Source: Arthrobacter oryzae (GTDB lineage Bacteria > Actinomycetota > Actinomycetes > Actinomycetales > Micrococcaceae). From it: a stretch of 64,000 nt of DNA. Location of the stretch: assembly GCF_030718995.1 (NCBI RefSeq), contig NZ_CP132204.1, positions 4,278,001-4,342,000 on the forward strand, written 5' to 3'. The notes under the pieces are model-generated. The model had not been told where the DNA came from, did no database searches, and saw only the letters and a list, made by a program, of their open reading frames with translations. Of this stretch, positions 17,324 to 25,598 are shown one piece after another. Within the stretch, counting starts at the first letter, position 1. Each line of letters starts with the position of its first letter. The position numbers and the translations under genes are program-made.

Positions 17324-20300
17324 TCAGCTGCCAAGACCGGTGATGGCCAGGTTGCGGTTGATTCCGTCCAGCGGCCCGTGCACCCGAAGTGCCGGATCCC
17401 AGGTGTCAGCAGGTTGCGCTTTCGGGAACGGGAGGGTCCCGGTGCGGCTGAGGTCCCAGGCCATAGTGGCGCTGATGCTGATCCCCCGGGGACCGGTCCT
17501 GCGGGTGTTGCCCCGGATCAGGAGCAGCCGGGTGCCGAACAGCAGCGGGCCTGCCAGCTCCTGGGCCTCATGGAAGAACACTGAATCCACGCAGCCGGTG
17601 CCGTCGTCGATGCTGATGAACACCACCCGGCGCCCCCCACGCATGGGCGGCGTTTGCGTGGCCACCCGGACCCCGGCCACCAGCACCTCGGTGCCGTTCC
17701 TGAGCCCCAGGAGCTTGTCCGCCGTGGTGACGCCCAGCCTGTCGAGCAGGGGGCGGTGGCTGGACATCAGGTGTTCGCTGACATCGACAGCCATCAGGTC
17801 AAGCTCTGCCCTGACGTTCTCAACGGTGGTGGGCGCCGGAAGTTCAGCCTTAAGGTTCCTGAGTTCAATATCGCCCAGAGGCAGCGACAGCTGGCCTTCG
17901 ATGACCTCAATGCCTTTTTTGGAGGGGCGGTTCTGGAGGGTCTGGAGGTGCTGGACGAGGTCTGCCCGGTTGGCGGCTCCTCCGGATTCCCGGTGGAGGG
18001 TGTCGAAGGCTCCCAGCTGGGCAAGCCGCTTGATGCTTGGCCTGCTCAGCCTGGAGCGGGCACGCAGGTCAGCAAGCGAATCATAGGGCTGCCCTGCGAC
18101 GATCCTTTTGAGTTCGGCGCCGGAGAGGCCGTAGATGCCGTTCAGGCTCAGCCGGATACCCAGCTTGCCGCGGTCGGGGCCGGACTCAACCCGTTCCACG
18201 CGGTACTCCGCCTGGCTCCTGTTGATGTCCAGGGGCAGGATGGGAATCCCCAGCCGCCGCGCTTCGGACACCAGGAGCCGCTTGGGATACATGCCGGGAT
18301 CGTGTTCCCACAGACCAGCCAGAAAAGCCTCCGGGTGGTGCGCCTTCAACCAGGCCGACTGATAGGTGGGCACGGCAAAGGCAGCCCCGTGCGCCTTGCA
18401 GAAGCCGAAGCTGCCGAAAGCTTTCAGCGTCCCCCAGACCTTGTCCACCACGTCGGGCGTGTAATGCCGCATCCTGGCTTCCTTGCGGAAAAATTCCTCC
18501 ACCTTCGGCTCCTGGACCTCGTTCCCCAAGGCCCTGCGGAATTCATCAGCGCGGGCGAGCCCGCAGCCGGTCATGACATCGAAGGTCTTCAGAATCTGTT
18601 CATGGAAAACAGTCACCCCGTGGGTTTCCTGGAGCACCGGCTTGAGGTCCGGGTGCGGATAGACCTCCGGAGCAAAACCGTGGCGGTGCTCCAGGAACGG
18701 CCGCACCATGTCCGATTTCATCGGCCCCGGACGGAACAGTGAAATGTCGATGATGAGGTCGTTGAATTCCCGCGGTGCCAGTTTGCCGATCAGCTCCCGC
18801 TGGCCCGGGGATTCGATTTGGAAACAGCCCAGGGTGTGGGTGCTGCGGATCAGTTCGTAGGTTGGTTCGTCATCCAGGGGCACTGCGTTGAGGTCAATAT
18901 GTCCGTCAGCCGCTATGAAGTCCGGCCCTGTGCCGTCCGGTCCCGTCGGATGGGCGCCGGCGGCCACCACCTCGGCCTTCGACGGGTGCAGCCTTATGAC
19001 CTCGCGGACGGCGAAGGCCATGGCACTCTGCATCCGGACGCCAAGGACGTCCAGCTTGAGCATCCCCATCGGGTCCATGTCGTGTTTATCGAACTGGCTC
19101 ATTGGAAGGCCCAGTCCGCTGGGCTGGACAGGTGTCCGGTCCAGCAACGTGGCATCACCAAGAATCACTCCGCAGGGGTGCATTGAAATATGCCTCGGCA
19201 GGCGGTCGAGCCTCTCGGTCAGGTCAACGAGCAGGTCGAGCTGCTGGTTTTCCGCGGAATCGCGCTGCTCAACCCGTCCGGCGAACTCCTTCAACTCGGG
19301 TTTTTCCACCAGGGCTTCACGGAAATTCCGTGCAGAAAAGCGCCACAGCTGTTTGGCGATTTCGCCGATATCGCCGTCGTCCATGCCCAGTGCAAGACCG
19401 GCATCACGGACGGCACCGCGAGCGCGGTAGCCGTTCTGCATGCTCATGAGGGTGACGCGTTCCGCCCCGAAGCGGTCAAAGATCCGACGGTAGACATTGT
19501 GCCGCTCTGCGCTTTCGACGTCGATGTCGATGTCAGGAAGGGTCGCCCTGTCGCGGGAAAGGAACCGCTCGAAGATGAGGTCGTGCTGCAGGGGGTTCAC
19601 CTGGCTGATATCGATCAGGTAGTTCACCAGGCTGGAGGCACCGGAGCCCCTGGCCGCAGCCCTGACCCCCATGTCCAGGATCATCCGGGAAACCTCTGCG
19701 ACAGTGAGGAAGTAGGAAGCGAAGCCAAGGTTGGCGATGATCCGCAGTTCATGGTCCAGCCGTGCCCGCATTTCCGCCTCGGCCCGGCCCGAAATGCCAG
19801 GGAACCGCCGGCTGATGCCAGCCTCGCAGCGCCGCGTCAACTCCGCCAGCGGCTCTCCCTCGATCCCGATGACCGATGCTTCAGGAACAACCGGCTGCTT
19901 CCATCCCAAGTCCGTGACGGGGTCCATCCGGCAACGGTCCGCGAGCGCCTCCGTCTGGCCCAACAGCGTGGTGAGGTCGGTGGTGCCGTAGCCCGCGGCA
20001 TGAATGATCTCTTTGGCAAGCTCGAGCATTTGGGCGGATGACTTCAGCCACCCCCGGCCGTTGGGCTGAAGCAGCGGTTCGGCGGTCAGTTCGGGCAGCG
20101 ATTTCAGGGTACGGGCTGAGTCCAGCACATCTGCCGTAGCTGCGCCGTCCTCCGCGCAATAGCGGACTGCGTTCGTCAGTACGGCAGGAACGCCGTGCTC
20201 AGCGGCGAGCTTGAGCATACGCACCGCATGCGCTGTGCTCAGCGGCTCACCGGGGGCACTGAGGTGTGACACCACTTCGGCTGCCACAGTTCCCTTCGGC

Positions 20301-20824
20301 ATGCTGTCCAGCCATTGCTTGAAGAGTGTGCGGGGGCGGAGGTACCTGCGTCCGCCCATTGCCCTGCCGACGTCGGAATCAGGTCCCACCAGCACCGTCA
20401 GCACCGGCTCGAGTGTTTCCGGATGCAGCGCCCTGGAGGCAATTTCGGCGCGGGTCACAGCGACGGGCACCGCTCCCCCGGCTTTGCCGGACGTGCGGGC
20501 ATGGGCATCTGAGATCAACCGGCAAAGGGCGCGGTAGCCGGCACCGTTGTTGTGTCCGTGGGCGAGTACGACGACGCGGCCCGCGAGCTGGGTGCGGAGG
20601 TCGCCGTCGTCGTCAAAGACCGCCAGGTCAACCCCGACGACGGGATCCAGGCCCGCTGCCATACAGGCCTTAAGGTGCTTGACGGTGCCGTACAGCCCGT
20701 CCCTGTCGGTGCAGGCCAGTGCCGTGGCGCCGTCCGCCGCGGCAGCCTGGGCGAGGTCGTCCGGCCAGGAGACACCATAGTGGGCGCTGAAGGCAGTGGA
20801 TACGTGGAGATGGGTGAAGCTCAT
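17324..20824 (-). CDS. dnaE2: Error-prone DNA polymerase III alpha subunit DnaE2 (ImuC)
   Basis: Translesion polymerase for damage tolerance and induced mutagenesis. The 1166-residue protein has an N-terminal PHP domain (MSFTHLHVSTAFSAHYGVSW), the C-family palm motif LPDIDIDVE with catalytic Asp residues (near residue 430), a second palm segment (MGMLKLDVLG), the fingers, and a C-terminal OB-fold (VLVAGVRVATQTPP). Its length and PHP start fit DnaE2 rather than replicative DnaE1. It overlaps the upstream DUF6504 gene by 4 bp, and a LexA-like box precedes that gene. The usual Y-family partner ImuB is not in this window. Confidence 0.94.
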   Translation of the reverse strand: MSFTHLHVSTAFSAHYGVSWPDDLAQAAAADGATALACTDRDGLYGTVKHLKACMAAGLDPVVGVDLAVFDDDGDLRTQLAGRVVVLAHGHNNGAGYRALCRLISDAHARTSGKAGGAVPVAVTRAEIASRALHPETLEPVLTVLVGPDSDVGRAMGGRRYLRPRTLFKQWLDSMPKGTVAAEVVSHLSAPGEPLSTAHAVRMLKLAAEHGVPAVLTNAVRYCAEDGAATADVLDSARTLKSLPELTAEPLLQPNGRGWLKSSAQMLELAKEIIHAAGYGTTDLTTLLGQTEALADRCRMDPVTDLGWKQPVVPEASVIGIEGEPLAELTRRCEAGISRRFPGISGRAEAEMRARLDHELRIIANLGFASYFLTVAEVSRMILDMGVRAAARGSGASSLVNYLIDISQVNPLQHDLIFERFLSRDRATLPDIDIDVESAERHNVYRRIFDRFGAERVTLMSMQNGYRARGAVRDAGLALGMDDGDIGEIAKQLWRFSARNFREALVEKPELKEFAGRVEQRDSAENQQLDLLVDLTERLDRLPRHISMHPCGVILGDATLLDRTPVQPSGLGLPMSQFDKHDMDPMGMLKLDVLGVRMQSAMAFAVREVIRLHPSKAEVVAAGAHPTGPDGTGPDFIAADGHIDLNAVPLDDEPTYELIRSTHTLGCFQIESPGQRELIGKLAPREFNDLIIDISLFRPGPMKSDMVRPFLEHRHGFAPEVYPHPDLKPVLQETHGVTVFHEQILKTFDVMTGCGLARADEFRRALGNEVQEPKVEEFFRKEARMRHYTPDVVDKVWGTLKAFGSFGFCKAHGAAFAVPTYQSAWLKAHHPEAFLAGLWEHDPGMYPKRLLVSEARRLGIPILPLDINRSQAEYRVERVESGPDRGKLGIRLSLNGIYGLSGAELKRIVAGQPYDSLADLRARSRLSRPSIKRLAQLGAFDTLHRESGGAANRADLVQHLQTLQNRPSKKGIEVIEGQLSLPLGDIELRNLKAELPAPTTVENVRAELDLMAVDVSEHLMSSHRPLLDRLGVTTADKLLGLRNGTEVLVAGVRVATQTPPMRGGRRVVFISIDDGTGCVDSVFFHEAQELAGPLLFGTRLLLIRGNTRRTGPRGISISATMAWDLSRTGTLPFPKAQPADTWDPALRVHGPLDGINRNLAITGLGS

Positions 20825-21168
20825 GCTGACTGCGGCCTCAGCGCATCGTGGATTCGCAGCAGCCTCCAGCGCCCGCTGCCGATGTTCCTTGTCAGGTCCA
20901 GGGTGAGGGTCTCATCCTGTTGCGATACCTCCTTGGCATCTGCGGGCTTGGCATCTGCGGGCCGGACCTGGACGCGCCAGATCTCATGGTCAACCAGTCC
21001 CGGGCCGGTTCCGAGCGGTGCCCGGGTTTCCTCAACCCACCACTGCCGGCGCTCGTACCAGTGCACTGGCTCGGCGCAGACCGTGTAGTGCCGCCCTGAC
21101 CACGTGAGTTCGGACGGCTGGCCCGCGGGCGTGCAGACGACGTCGACACCCTCGCTAAACAAGCCCAT
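20821..21168 (-). CDS. DUF6504 family protein, probable DnaE2 accessory
   Basis: A 115-residue protein from the ATG at 21168 (MGLFSEGVDVVCTPAGQP). It has the pattern of small proteins encoded next to imuB/dnaE2 in actinobacteria: ELTWSGRHYTVCAEP, WYERRQWW, LVDHEIWRVQV and a closing RWRLLRIHDA. Function is unknown; the strict 4-bp overlap with dnaE2 suggests a stoichiometric role in the mutasome. An in-frame ATG at 21309 lies upstream of the SOS box and is unlikely to be used. Confidence 0.78.
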   Translation of the reverse strand: MGLFSEGVDVVCTPAGQPSELTWSGRHYTVCAEPVHWYERRQWWVEETRAPLGTGPGLVDHEIWRVQVRPADAKPADAKEVSQQDETLTLDLTRNIGSGRWRLLRIHDALRPQSA

Positions 21169-21261
21169 CGGCGCCTCCCGGAACTGCACTCCCCTTCCCG
21201 CAACGGGCGATCGCACCGCCGGCAGGGAGAAACCTGAAATGATTCGTTGTGAAATCATTCC

Positions 21262-21279
21262 TTCGAACATATCTTCGAA
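21262..21279. promoter_or_regulatory. LexA (SOS) box upstream of DUF6504-dnaE2
   Basis: TTCGAACATATCTTCGAA is an 18-base near-perfect palindrome with one mismatch pair, matching the actinobacterial LexA operator. It sits about 95 bp upstream of the chosen start of the DUF6504 gene. It implies damage induction of the dnaE2 operon. Confidence 0.8.
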
Positions 21280-21318
21280 TAACTCAAGTCTACGCCGGAG
21301 GCCGGACAAAACCTACAC

Positions 21319-21623
21319 TCACGTTTCCGGCCACAGCGGCGAGGGCCCCTCGTCCGATGGCCCGCCATCCCATCGGCCCGGCTCACCGCGGCGGAGCGCG
21401 AGGCTTTCGATCGCACCCACGATTTCGGGCGGGAGATAATGGCTTCCGCGGTCCGAGCGTGGCTGGCGGCCCAAGGCCGCGACCGAGCCACCGGCGGAAT
21501 CCTGCTGTCCACCGTCGCAGCGTGCGGAGGGGATTCCGCCCTGCCGGAGATCCTGGCGAGGGGAACACCGTCGTCGAGGTGCTGCCGGAGCGCACGGTCT
21601 TCGGCCGACAGTCGATGCTTCAT
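21319..21623 (-). pseudogene. Frameshifted N-terminal remnant of a DDE-type transposase
   Basis: Three frames together spell a helix-turn-helix transposase N-terminus: MKHRLSAEDRALRQHLDDG from 21623, then LRTLRRWTAGFRR, then LGRQPRSDRGSHYLPPEIVG and IESLALRR. At least two frameshifts separate these pieces, and sequence resemblance stops near 21320, before any catalytic domain. The ATG overlaps the stop of the resolvase remnant, the order seen in Tn552/Tn5053-like elements (resolvase then transposase). No terminal inverted repeat was recognised. This is debris, not an active element. Confidence 0.65.
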
Positions 21624-21838
21624 GACTGGCGATCTTCGGCCGCCTGCCGGTGGCGGTAGAGCGTCGCGCGGCTCCAGCCAATTTGACGGGCAGCAACCTC
21701 CGCGATGCGTCCCTTCGCGCGTGCGCCCTGGGCGATCGCGAGCCTGTCGGCGATGACCAGCGGATCAGACAAGGACCTGCCGAAGCGGGTGCCGCCCTGG
21801 CGCGCCGCGGCGATGCCCGCGTTCACGCATTCACGCGT
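21620..21838 (-). pseudogene. C-terminal remnant of a serine recombinase (resolvase)
   Basis: About 72 residues match the end of a resolvase/invertase: GIAAARQGGTRFGRSLSDP, then RAKGRIAEVAARQIGWSRAT and LYRHRQAA. The last part is the HTH domain that binds res sites. The catalytic N-terminal domain, with its active-site Ser, is missing; upstream the frame runs into unrelated sequence. The stop codon overlaps the transposase remnant's ATG. Confidence 0.7.
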
Positions 21839-22224
21839 TCGAGGAGCAAGCCTTGGCCATTGTGTGGGTCTTTTGACGCCCCGTACAGACTCTTCACCCC
21901 GCTGGCGGCGCCGTTGATGAGCCGGCCGCCGGGGCCGATGACTGCGGTTGAGAGGAGTGCTTCTGCGACGGCGTCGCCGCAGGAGCCTGTACCGACGTTG
22001 CAGGTGCTGTGGGCCTGGATGGCTTTGGTGCCGGCGTGGACTGCTCCTGCGGCGATGGAAATACCGCCGAAGACGGCTGCCACCGGGGCGCCGACACCCG
22101 TGGCAGCTGCCACAATGGCGAGCACCCCGGCGACGTCGGAGACGATGCCACTGACGTTCTGGATCCCGCCGAGGGCTTCGTCCCAGGAGAACAAGCCGGT
22201 GATGTCGATGTAGCGGAGCCACAT
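21823..22224 (-). pseudogene. Truncated Gly/Ala-rich hydrophobic protein, possibly from a secreted toxin
   Basis: From an ATG at 22224 the frame gives about 133 residues: an amphipathic start (MWLRYIDITGLFSWDEALGG), a hydrophobic stretch (VLAIVAAATGVGAPVAAVFG), a CNVGTGSC Cys pair and TAVIGPGGRLINGAASG. This composition resembles the middle of large WXG100/polymorphic-toxin-type proteins, but no toxin domain is present. The 3' end runs into the resolvase remnant, so it is probably a cut-off fragment. A LexA-like box lies about 70 bp upstream. Function cannot be assigned. Confidence 0.4.
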
Positions 22225-22290
22225 GGCACTGCCGACACCCTGCCGCCTCGGGGATCCCCGGCCTAGAGGAACGCAGCAAGAGCAGACCGG

Positions 22291-22308
22291 CTCGAACATA
22301 ACTTCGAA
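22291..22308. promoter_or_regulatory. LexA-like box upstream of the truncated hydrophobic gene
   Basis: CTCGAACATAACTTCGAA closely matches the box at 21262 (16 of 18 positions). Both copies are followed, 20-22 bases further on, by CGGACAAAACC (21303-21313 and 22330-22340). The two segments form imperfect direct repeats around the transposon debris. Confidence 0.55.
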
Positions 22309-22386
22309 TCCGCGCAGCCCGCGAAGGACCGGACAAAACCCGAATCAGGGGTGGACGGACGGGGGCGCAGGGAGCAGGATTGAGCC

Positions 22387-22773
22387 ATGAGCTCCCATGA
22401 CGCATTCCTGAAGCACGTAGCCATCGCCGCCAAGGACTCCACCTTGGTGGCGACTTTTGATATAGACGGCAACATCCCCGGGGCGGGCGCCTACGTGGTG
22501 GGCCTCGTTGCCGCCACACCGGATCATTCCCATCAACGAAGAATGGGAATCGAGTTCATGAACGGCGAGGCCGTGTCCTTCTATTGCTTCAGCCACGACG
22601 GCACTGAAGAAAACTTCGACCTCAGCGGCGTGACGCATTCGGGCAACACCATTACCGGCAATTTCCCCCTGAGCACCGTCCTGGGCCTCGAGAAGGGTCA
22701 CCTGATGACCGCTTTCAGCGACGCCGACGGCAGGGAATACCAGGCCAACGTTCCCGTGGAGGAATCCCTCTAA
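22387..22773 (+). CDS. Conserved hypothetical protein
   Basis: A 128-residue protein I do not recognise. The composition is soluble with alternating beta-like segments (TLVATFDIDGN, GAYVVGLVAATPD, GNTITGNFPLS) and no signal peptide or membrane segment; it looks like a small beta-sandwich. The ATG at 22387 follows a GGAGCAGG ribosome-binding site. It is monocistronic and convergent with the chorismate mutase gene, with a short hairpin between. Confidence 0.7.
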   Translation: MSSHDAFLKHVAIAAKDSTLVATFDIDGNIPGAGAYVVGLVAATPDHSHQRRMGIEFMNGEAVSFYCFSHDGTEENFDLSGVTHSGNTITGNFPLSTVLGLEKGHLMTAFSDADGREYQANVPVEESL

Positions 22774-22799
22774 GCTGCGCCCGCCGGGCGAACGCAGCT
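22773..22799. terminator. Short hairpin between convergent genes
   Basis: AGCTGCG pairs with CGCAGCT over a GC-rich loop that can itself pair. It starts at the last base of the preceding stop codon and sits between the gene at 22387 and chorismate mutase. Confidence 0.5.
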
Positions 22800-22812
22800 A
22801 ACTGCTGAGCCC

Positions 22813-23139
22813 CTAGTTGCTGGCGTTGTGCACTTTCATCTCAAGCTCGATGAAAGCCGTGATCATTGCACGGTAGGTCTTCTCCACGATGTCCGGGTCA
22901 ATGTCTTTTTTCTCGGCCGCGGCACGGACGTGTTCAATGACCTTCTCCACCCGGCCGGGAGCCCGGACCTCCGCGTCATCACCCTTTAGGGTTCCGGAAA
23001 TCCGGATCAGGCGTTCGCGGCGGGCAATCAGGGTGACAATCTGCTCATCAACTTCATCGACGGCCACCCGGACAGCAGCGAGCTGCTCCCTGTCGGCCTG
23101 GGCGTCTTTGTCGTGTCCGTGATTTGTGGGCATGTGCAT
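22813..23139 (-). CDS. Chorismate mutase (AroQ type)
   Basis: Converts chorismate to prephenate for Phe/Tyr synthesis. The protein of about 106-108 residues shows the all-helical AroQ pattern: LAAVRVAVDEVDEQIVTLIA with RRERL, then a middle helix with RVEKVIEHV and a C-terminal helix ending YRAMITAFIELEM. An N-terminal His/Asp-rich lead (NHGHDKDAQADRE) precedes the domain. Two close ATGs (23139 and 23133) are possible. Only 14 bp separates this start from the divergent VOC gene. Confidence 0.9.
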   Translation of the reverse strand: MHMPTNHGHDKDAQADREQLAAVRVAVDEVDEQIVTLIARRERLIRISGTLKGDDAEVRAPGRVEKVIEHVRAAAEKKDIDPDIVEKTYRAMITAFIELEMKVHNASN

Positions 23140-23143
23140 GACA

Positions 23144-23149
23144 GTATCT
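23144..23149. promoter_or_regulatory. Overlapping divergent -10 elements, possible leaderless promoters
   Basis: The 14-bp gap between divergent start codons contains TATCTA, which reads TAGATA on the other strand; both fit the actinobacterial -10 consensus (TANNNT-like). The spacing to each ATG is only 4-5 bases, so transcripts in both directions would be leaderless or nearly so. This is inference from position. Confidence 0.4.
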
Positions 23150-23153
23150 AAGA

Positions 23154-23576
23154 ATGCAGCCTCGAGTCGACTTCATTTCACTGGGCGTCCGCAGTGTTGA
23201 CGCCTCCCGCGCCTTTTACGTCAACGGCCTCGGCTGGCCGGTGAACCGGGAAGCCCCCGGAGAAGTGGTGTTCATCCAGGCCAATCACGGCCTCATCCTC
23301 TCCCTCTGGGATGCCGGCCAGATGCAGGCGGAGGCGTCCGTGGACAGACCTGCCGGTGTCCCCTGCATCACGCTGAGCCACAACGTGGGCAGCGCAGCTG
23401 ACGTCGACCGGGTCCTGGCCGATGCCGAGGCCGCCGGGGCCACCGTGGTGTCTTCGCCGAAGACCCAACCATGGGGCGGCTACACCGGGTACTTCGCGGA
23501 TCCGGACGGTTTCCGCTGGGAAATCGCTTTCAATCCCACGTGGACGGTGGACGCCGCCGGCAAGGTCACCGTCTGA
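23154..23576 (+). CDS. VOC family (glyoxalase/bleomycin-resistance-like) protein
   Basis: A 140-residue vicinal-oxygen-chelate protein: VDFISLGVRSVDASRAFYVN at the start, a middle repeat with VDRVLADAEAAGATVVSSP, and the closing FADPDGFRWEIAFNP. The Glu in WEIAFNP is a typical metal ligand. The fold binds metals and serves dioxygenases, isomerases and resistance proteins; the substrate is unknown. It ends 7 bp before the convergent YedK gene stop. Confidence 0.85.
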   Translation: MQPRVDFISLGVRSVDASRAFYVNGLGWPVNREAPGEVVFIQANHGLILSLWDAGQMQAEASVDRPAGVPCITLSHNVGSAADVDRVLADAEAAGATVVSSPKTQPWGGYTGYFADPDGFRWEIAFNPTWTVDAAGKVTV

Positions 23577-23583
23577 AAGCCTG

Positions 23584-24330
23584 CTAGAACAGGCTTCCCA
23601 CCGGCTCAATGAGTTCCGGCGAGTCATTCTTCACGTTTCCGACGGCGGTACCAACAGCATCGATGGTCCAGCTTTGTGCGACGTCGTGCGCACCTGCCCT
23701 GACCAGGTCCACCAGGCCGGCGGCATCATCCGCCTGGGGGTCCAGCCACGCCTGCATGGTCTGCCTGTCCATGGGCAGGGGAACCCTGTCGTGCAGGGCG
23801 GTGAGTTCAGCAAGCACTCCCCCGGCGTAGCCCTCCGGCGGCGAGTCCGTGGTCATGATGGACGTGGACAGCATCCAACGGTGCGGGTCCCCTTCGGGCT
23901 TGGACGGGTCCTTCCACCATTCATACAGACCGGCGAAAACCAGGGGCCGGCCGTCCTTCGGGTGCACGTAGTAGGGCTGTTTGCTCCGCCCCTCGCCCTT
24001 CCATTCGTAGTAGCCGTCCGCCGGAACGGCGCAGCGCCTGGATTTGGTTGCCTTGCGGAACGCAGGCTTCTCCAGGACGCTCTCGCTCCGGGCATTGATC
24101 ATCTTGGAGCCGATGGAAAGGTCCTTGGCCCAGGACGGCACGAGTCCCCAGCGGGCCACGTGCAGTTGCCGGACCGGGCTGCCGTCCACCAGGCGCTCCA
24201 GCAGGATGGGCACGTCAGCGGTCGGGGCAACATTCCACGACGGCGGAACCACCAGCTCCTCTTCCAGTTCCGCGTCAAACTCTGCCAGCAGGTCTCCGAC
24301 TGCCCTGGCCATCACGTAGCGTCCGCACAT
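23584..24330 (-). CDS. SOS response-associated peptidase / abasic-site crosslinker (HMCES/YedK)
   Basis: Forms a thiazolidine DNA-protein crosslink with abasic sites in single-stranded DNA and protects them. The 248-residue protein starts MCGRYV, where Cys2 becomes the N-terminal nucleophile after Met removal; further SRAP motifs are PSWNVAPTADVP, RWGLVPSWAKD, INARSESV, RRCAVPADGYYEW and the active-site His in LHDRVPLPM. The frame is open to 24375, but the start must be the ATG before Cys at 24330. No LexA-like box was found near it despite the family name. Confidence 0.94.
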   Translation of the reverse strand: MCGRYVMARAVGDLLAEFDAELEEELVVPPSWNVAPTADVPILLERLVDGSPVRQLHVARWGLVPSWAKDLSIGSKMINARSESVLEKPAFRKATKSRRCAVPADGYYEWKGEGRSKQPYYVHPKDGRPLVFAGLYEWWKDPSKPEGDPHRWMLSTSIMTTDSPPEGYAGGVLAELTALHDRVPLPMDRQTMQAWLDPQADDAAGLVDLVRAGAHDVAQSWTIDAVGTAVGNVKNDSPELIEPVGSLF

Positions 24331-24489
24331 GGCACCAGCATGCCACCGCCCGCAGGCGGTGTCACCCGGCGTCACCCGGGCATGGCAACGGCCTCCCGGA
24401 TCCGGGGAATACCCGCCACCGGGTTACCGTTGAGGGAAAAGACATCTGCTTTGATAACGACGAGCAATAACGAGCTTGAGGAGAACTCC

Positions 24490-24747
24490 GTGGATTTCAC
24501 TCCCGATTCCGGCACCATCACCATGTTTTCGACCACCTGGTGCGGCTACTGCAACCGGCTGAAGAAGCAGCTGGACGCCCAGGGCATCGGCTACACCGAG
24601 ATCAACATCGAAGAAGTCGAAGGCACGGCCGACCTCGTAGAGCAGCTCAACGGAGGCAACCGCACGGTCCCCACCGTGCTCTTCCCGGACGGCACCGCCG
24701 CCACCAACCCGTCAGCAGCTGAAGTAAAGAGCCGGCTCGCGGCCTAA
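24490..24747 (+). CDS. Mycoredoxin (glutaredoxin-like)
   Basis: A thiol oxidoreductase that reduces mycothiol-mixed disulfides in actinobacteria. The 85-residue protein has STTWCGYCNRLK (redox Cys at about residues 18 and 21), the cis-Pro motif RTVPTVLFPDG and the terminal Gly/Asn region. The CGYC centre is that of mycobacterial Mrx1. Start: GTG at 24490 (reading MDFTPDSG) with GAGGAGAA just upstream. A hairpin follows at 24766. Presence of mycoredoxin implies mycothiol as the low-molecular-weight thiol. Confidence 0.92.
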   Translation: MDFTPDSGTITMFSTTWCGYCNRLKKQLDAQGIGYTEINIEEVEGTADLVEQLNGGNRTVPTVLFPDGTAATNPSAAEVKSRLAA

Positions 24748-24765
24748 GGCTCTCCCTTGACGGCA

Positions 24766-24798
24766 AGAAGGCCGGGCACCTGTGGTGCCTGGCCTTCT
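24766..24798 (+). terminator. Terminator hairpin after mycoredoxin
   Basis: AGAAGGCCGGGCACC and GGTGCCTGGCCTTCT form a 15-bp stem with one mismatch over a TGT loop. It lies 18 bp after the mycoredoxin stop and ahead of the convergent lipoate-ligase-like gene, so it may work in both directions. Confidence 0.75.
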
Positions 24799-24832
24799 GC
24801 TTGTCCGCCCGCACTTCGCGACGCCCGAACAG

Positions 24833-25582
24833 CTATGCCCTCAGGCTGGCAAAATCGGCGTAGTCCACCGGCGCATATCCGGCGTAGGTGTTGATAACCG
24901 CCGCTTCGATGGCCGCAACGTCCAGTCCGGGGACGAGGTCGTCGACGGCGCCGGCGGTGGCCGGATCCCAGTCCAACCCGAGGGCTGCGTAGCTGGCTTC
25001 CAGGACTTTGCGGATCGGCGCCGAGTTCTCCACCACGATGACCGAACTGAAAAGCCAGCCGCCGGACACCACCCGCTGGGCTGTTCCGATCAGTTTGACC
25101 CTGTGCTGCGGATCTGCCCGGTCCAGGCCGTGGACGCTGAACTCCCCCGGGCAGTACTCGCCCGGGATTTCACCGACGGCGGCGTGGACGCCGGCGCTTC
25201 GAAGGGCATCCGCCAGCATCCCGCCGAAAAACGCGAAGCGCCCCTTGGCGCCGGCGATGGCGTCGGCATGCGGCTCCACGTGATCGACGATCAGCGTCCC
25301 CTCGTGGTAGGCCGCGGCCCGGCCGCCGGCTTTCCGGACCAGCGGCTCAAAACCGAGGTCCCGGCAGGCCTGGGCTGCTGCCTCAAAGCCGGGAAGGTGC
25401 GCGTCGCGCTGGCCGAAGGCCACTGTGGGGGCCGGGCGGTACAGCCTGAGCGTCGGGCCGATCCGGCCGGTCTTGGCCATGCCCAGCAGCTCAATGCCGA
25501 ATTCCAGGTCGCGCGCCGCACCCATCGACTCCTCCTGCCGGACAATGGTCAGCGTGGCTGGTGCGCCGGCCGCGTGCTGCAT
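24833..25582 (-). CDS. Lipoate-protein ligase A family protein
   Basis: A protein of about 249 residues with the biotin/lipoate ligase-transferase fold: RLYRPAPTVAFGQRDAHL near the N-terminus, RKAGGRAAAYHEGTLIVDHV in the middle, and the conserved Lys in VKLIGTAQRV. It lacks the C-terminal accessory domain of E. coli LplA. It may attach lipoate or an octanoyl group to E2 or GcvH proteins; the exact role is inferred from the family. The ATG at 25582 leaves only 16 bp to the divergent DUF2177 gene; a longer start at 25606 would overlap it. Confidence 0.82.
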   Translation of the reverse strand: MQHAAGAPATLTIVRQEESMGAARDLEFGIELLGMAKTGRIGPTLRLYRPAPTVAFGQRDAHLPGFEAAAQACRDLGFEPLVRKAGGRAAAYHEGTLIVDHVEPHADAIAGAKGRFAFFGGMLADALRSAGVHAAVGEIPGEYCPGEFSVHGLDRADPQHRVKLIGTAQRVVSGGWLFSSVIVVENSAPIRKVLEASYAALGLDWDPATAGAVDDLVPGLDVAAIEAAVINTYAGYAPVDYADFASLRA

Positions 25583-25598
25583 CTTGCTAAGCTCCCTT

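Noticed and set aside
23422..24747. A 441-codon frame ending in mycoredoxin, suggesting a fusion
   Set aside because: The first part is antisense to YedK; a GTG with a good ribosome-binding site at 24490 gives a normal-sized mycoredoxin.
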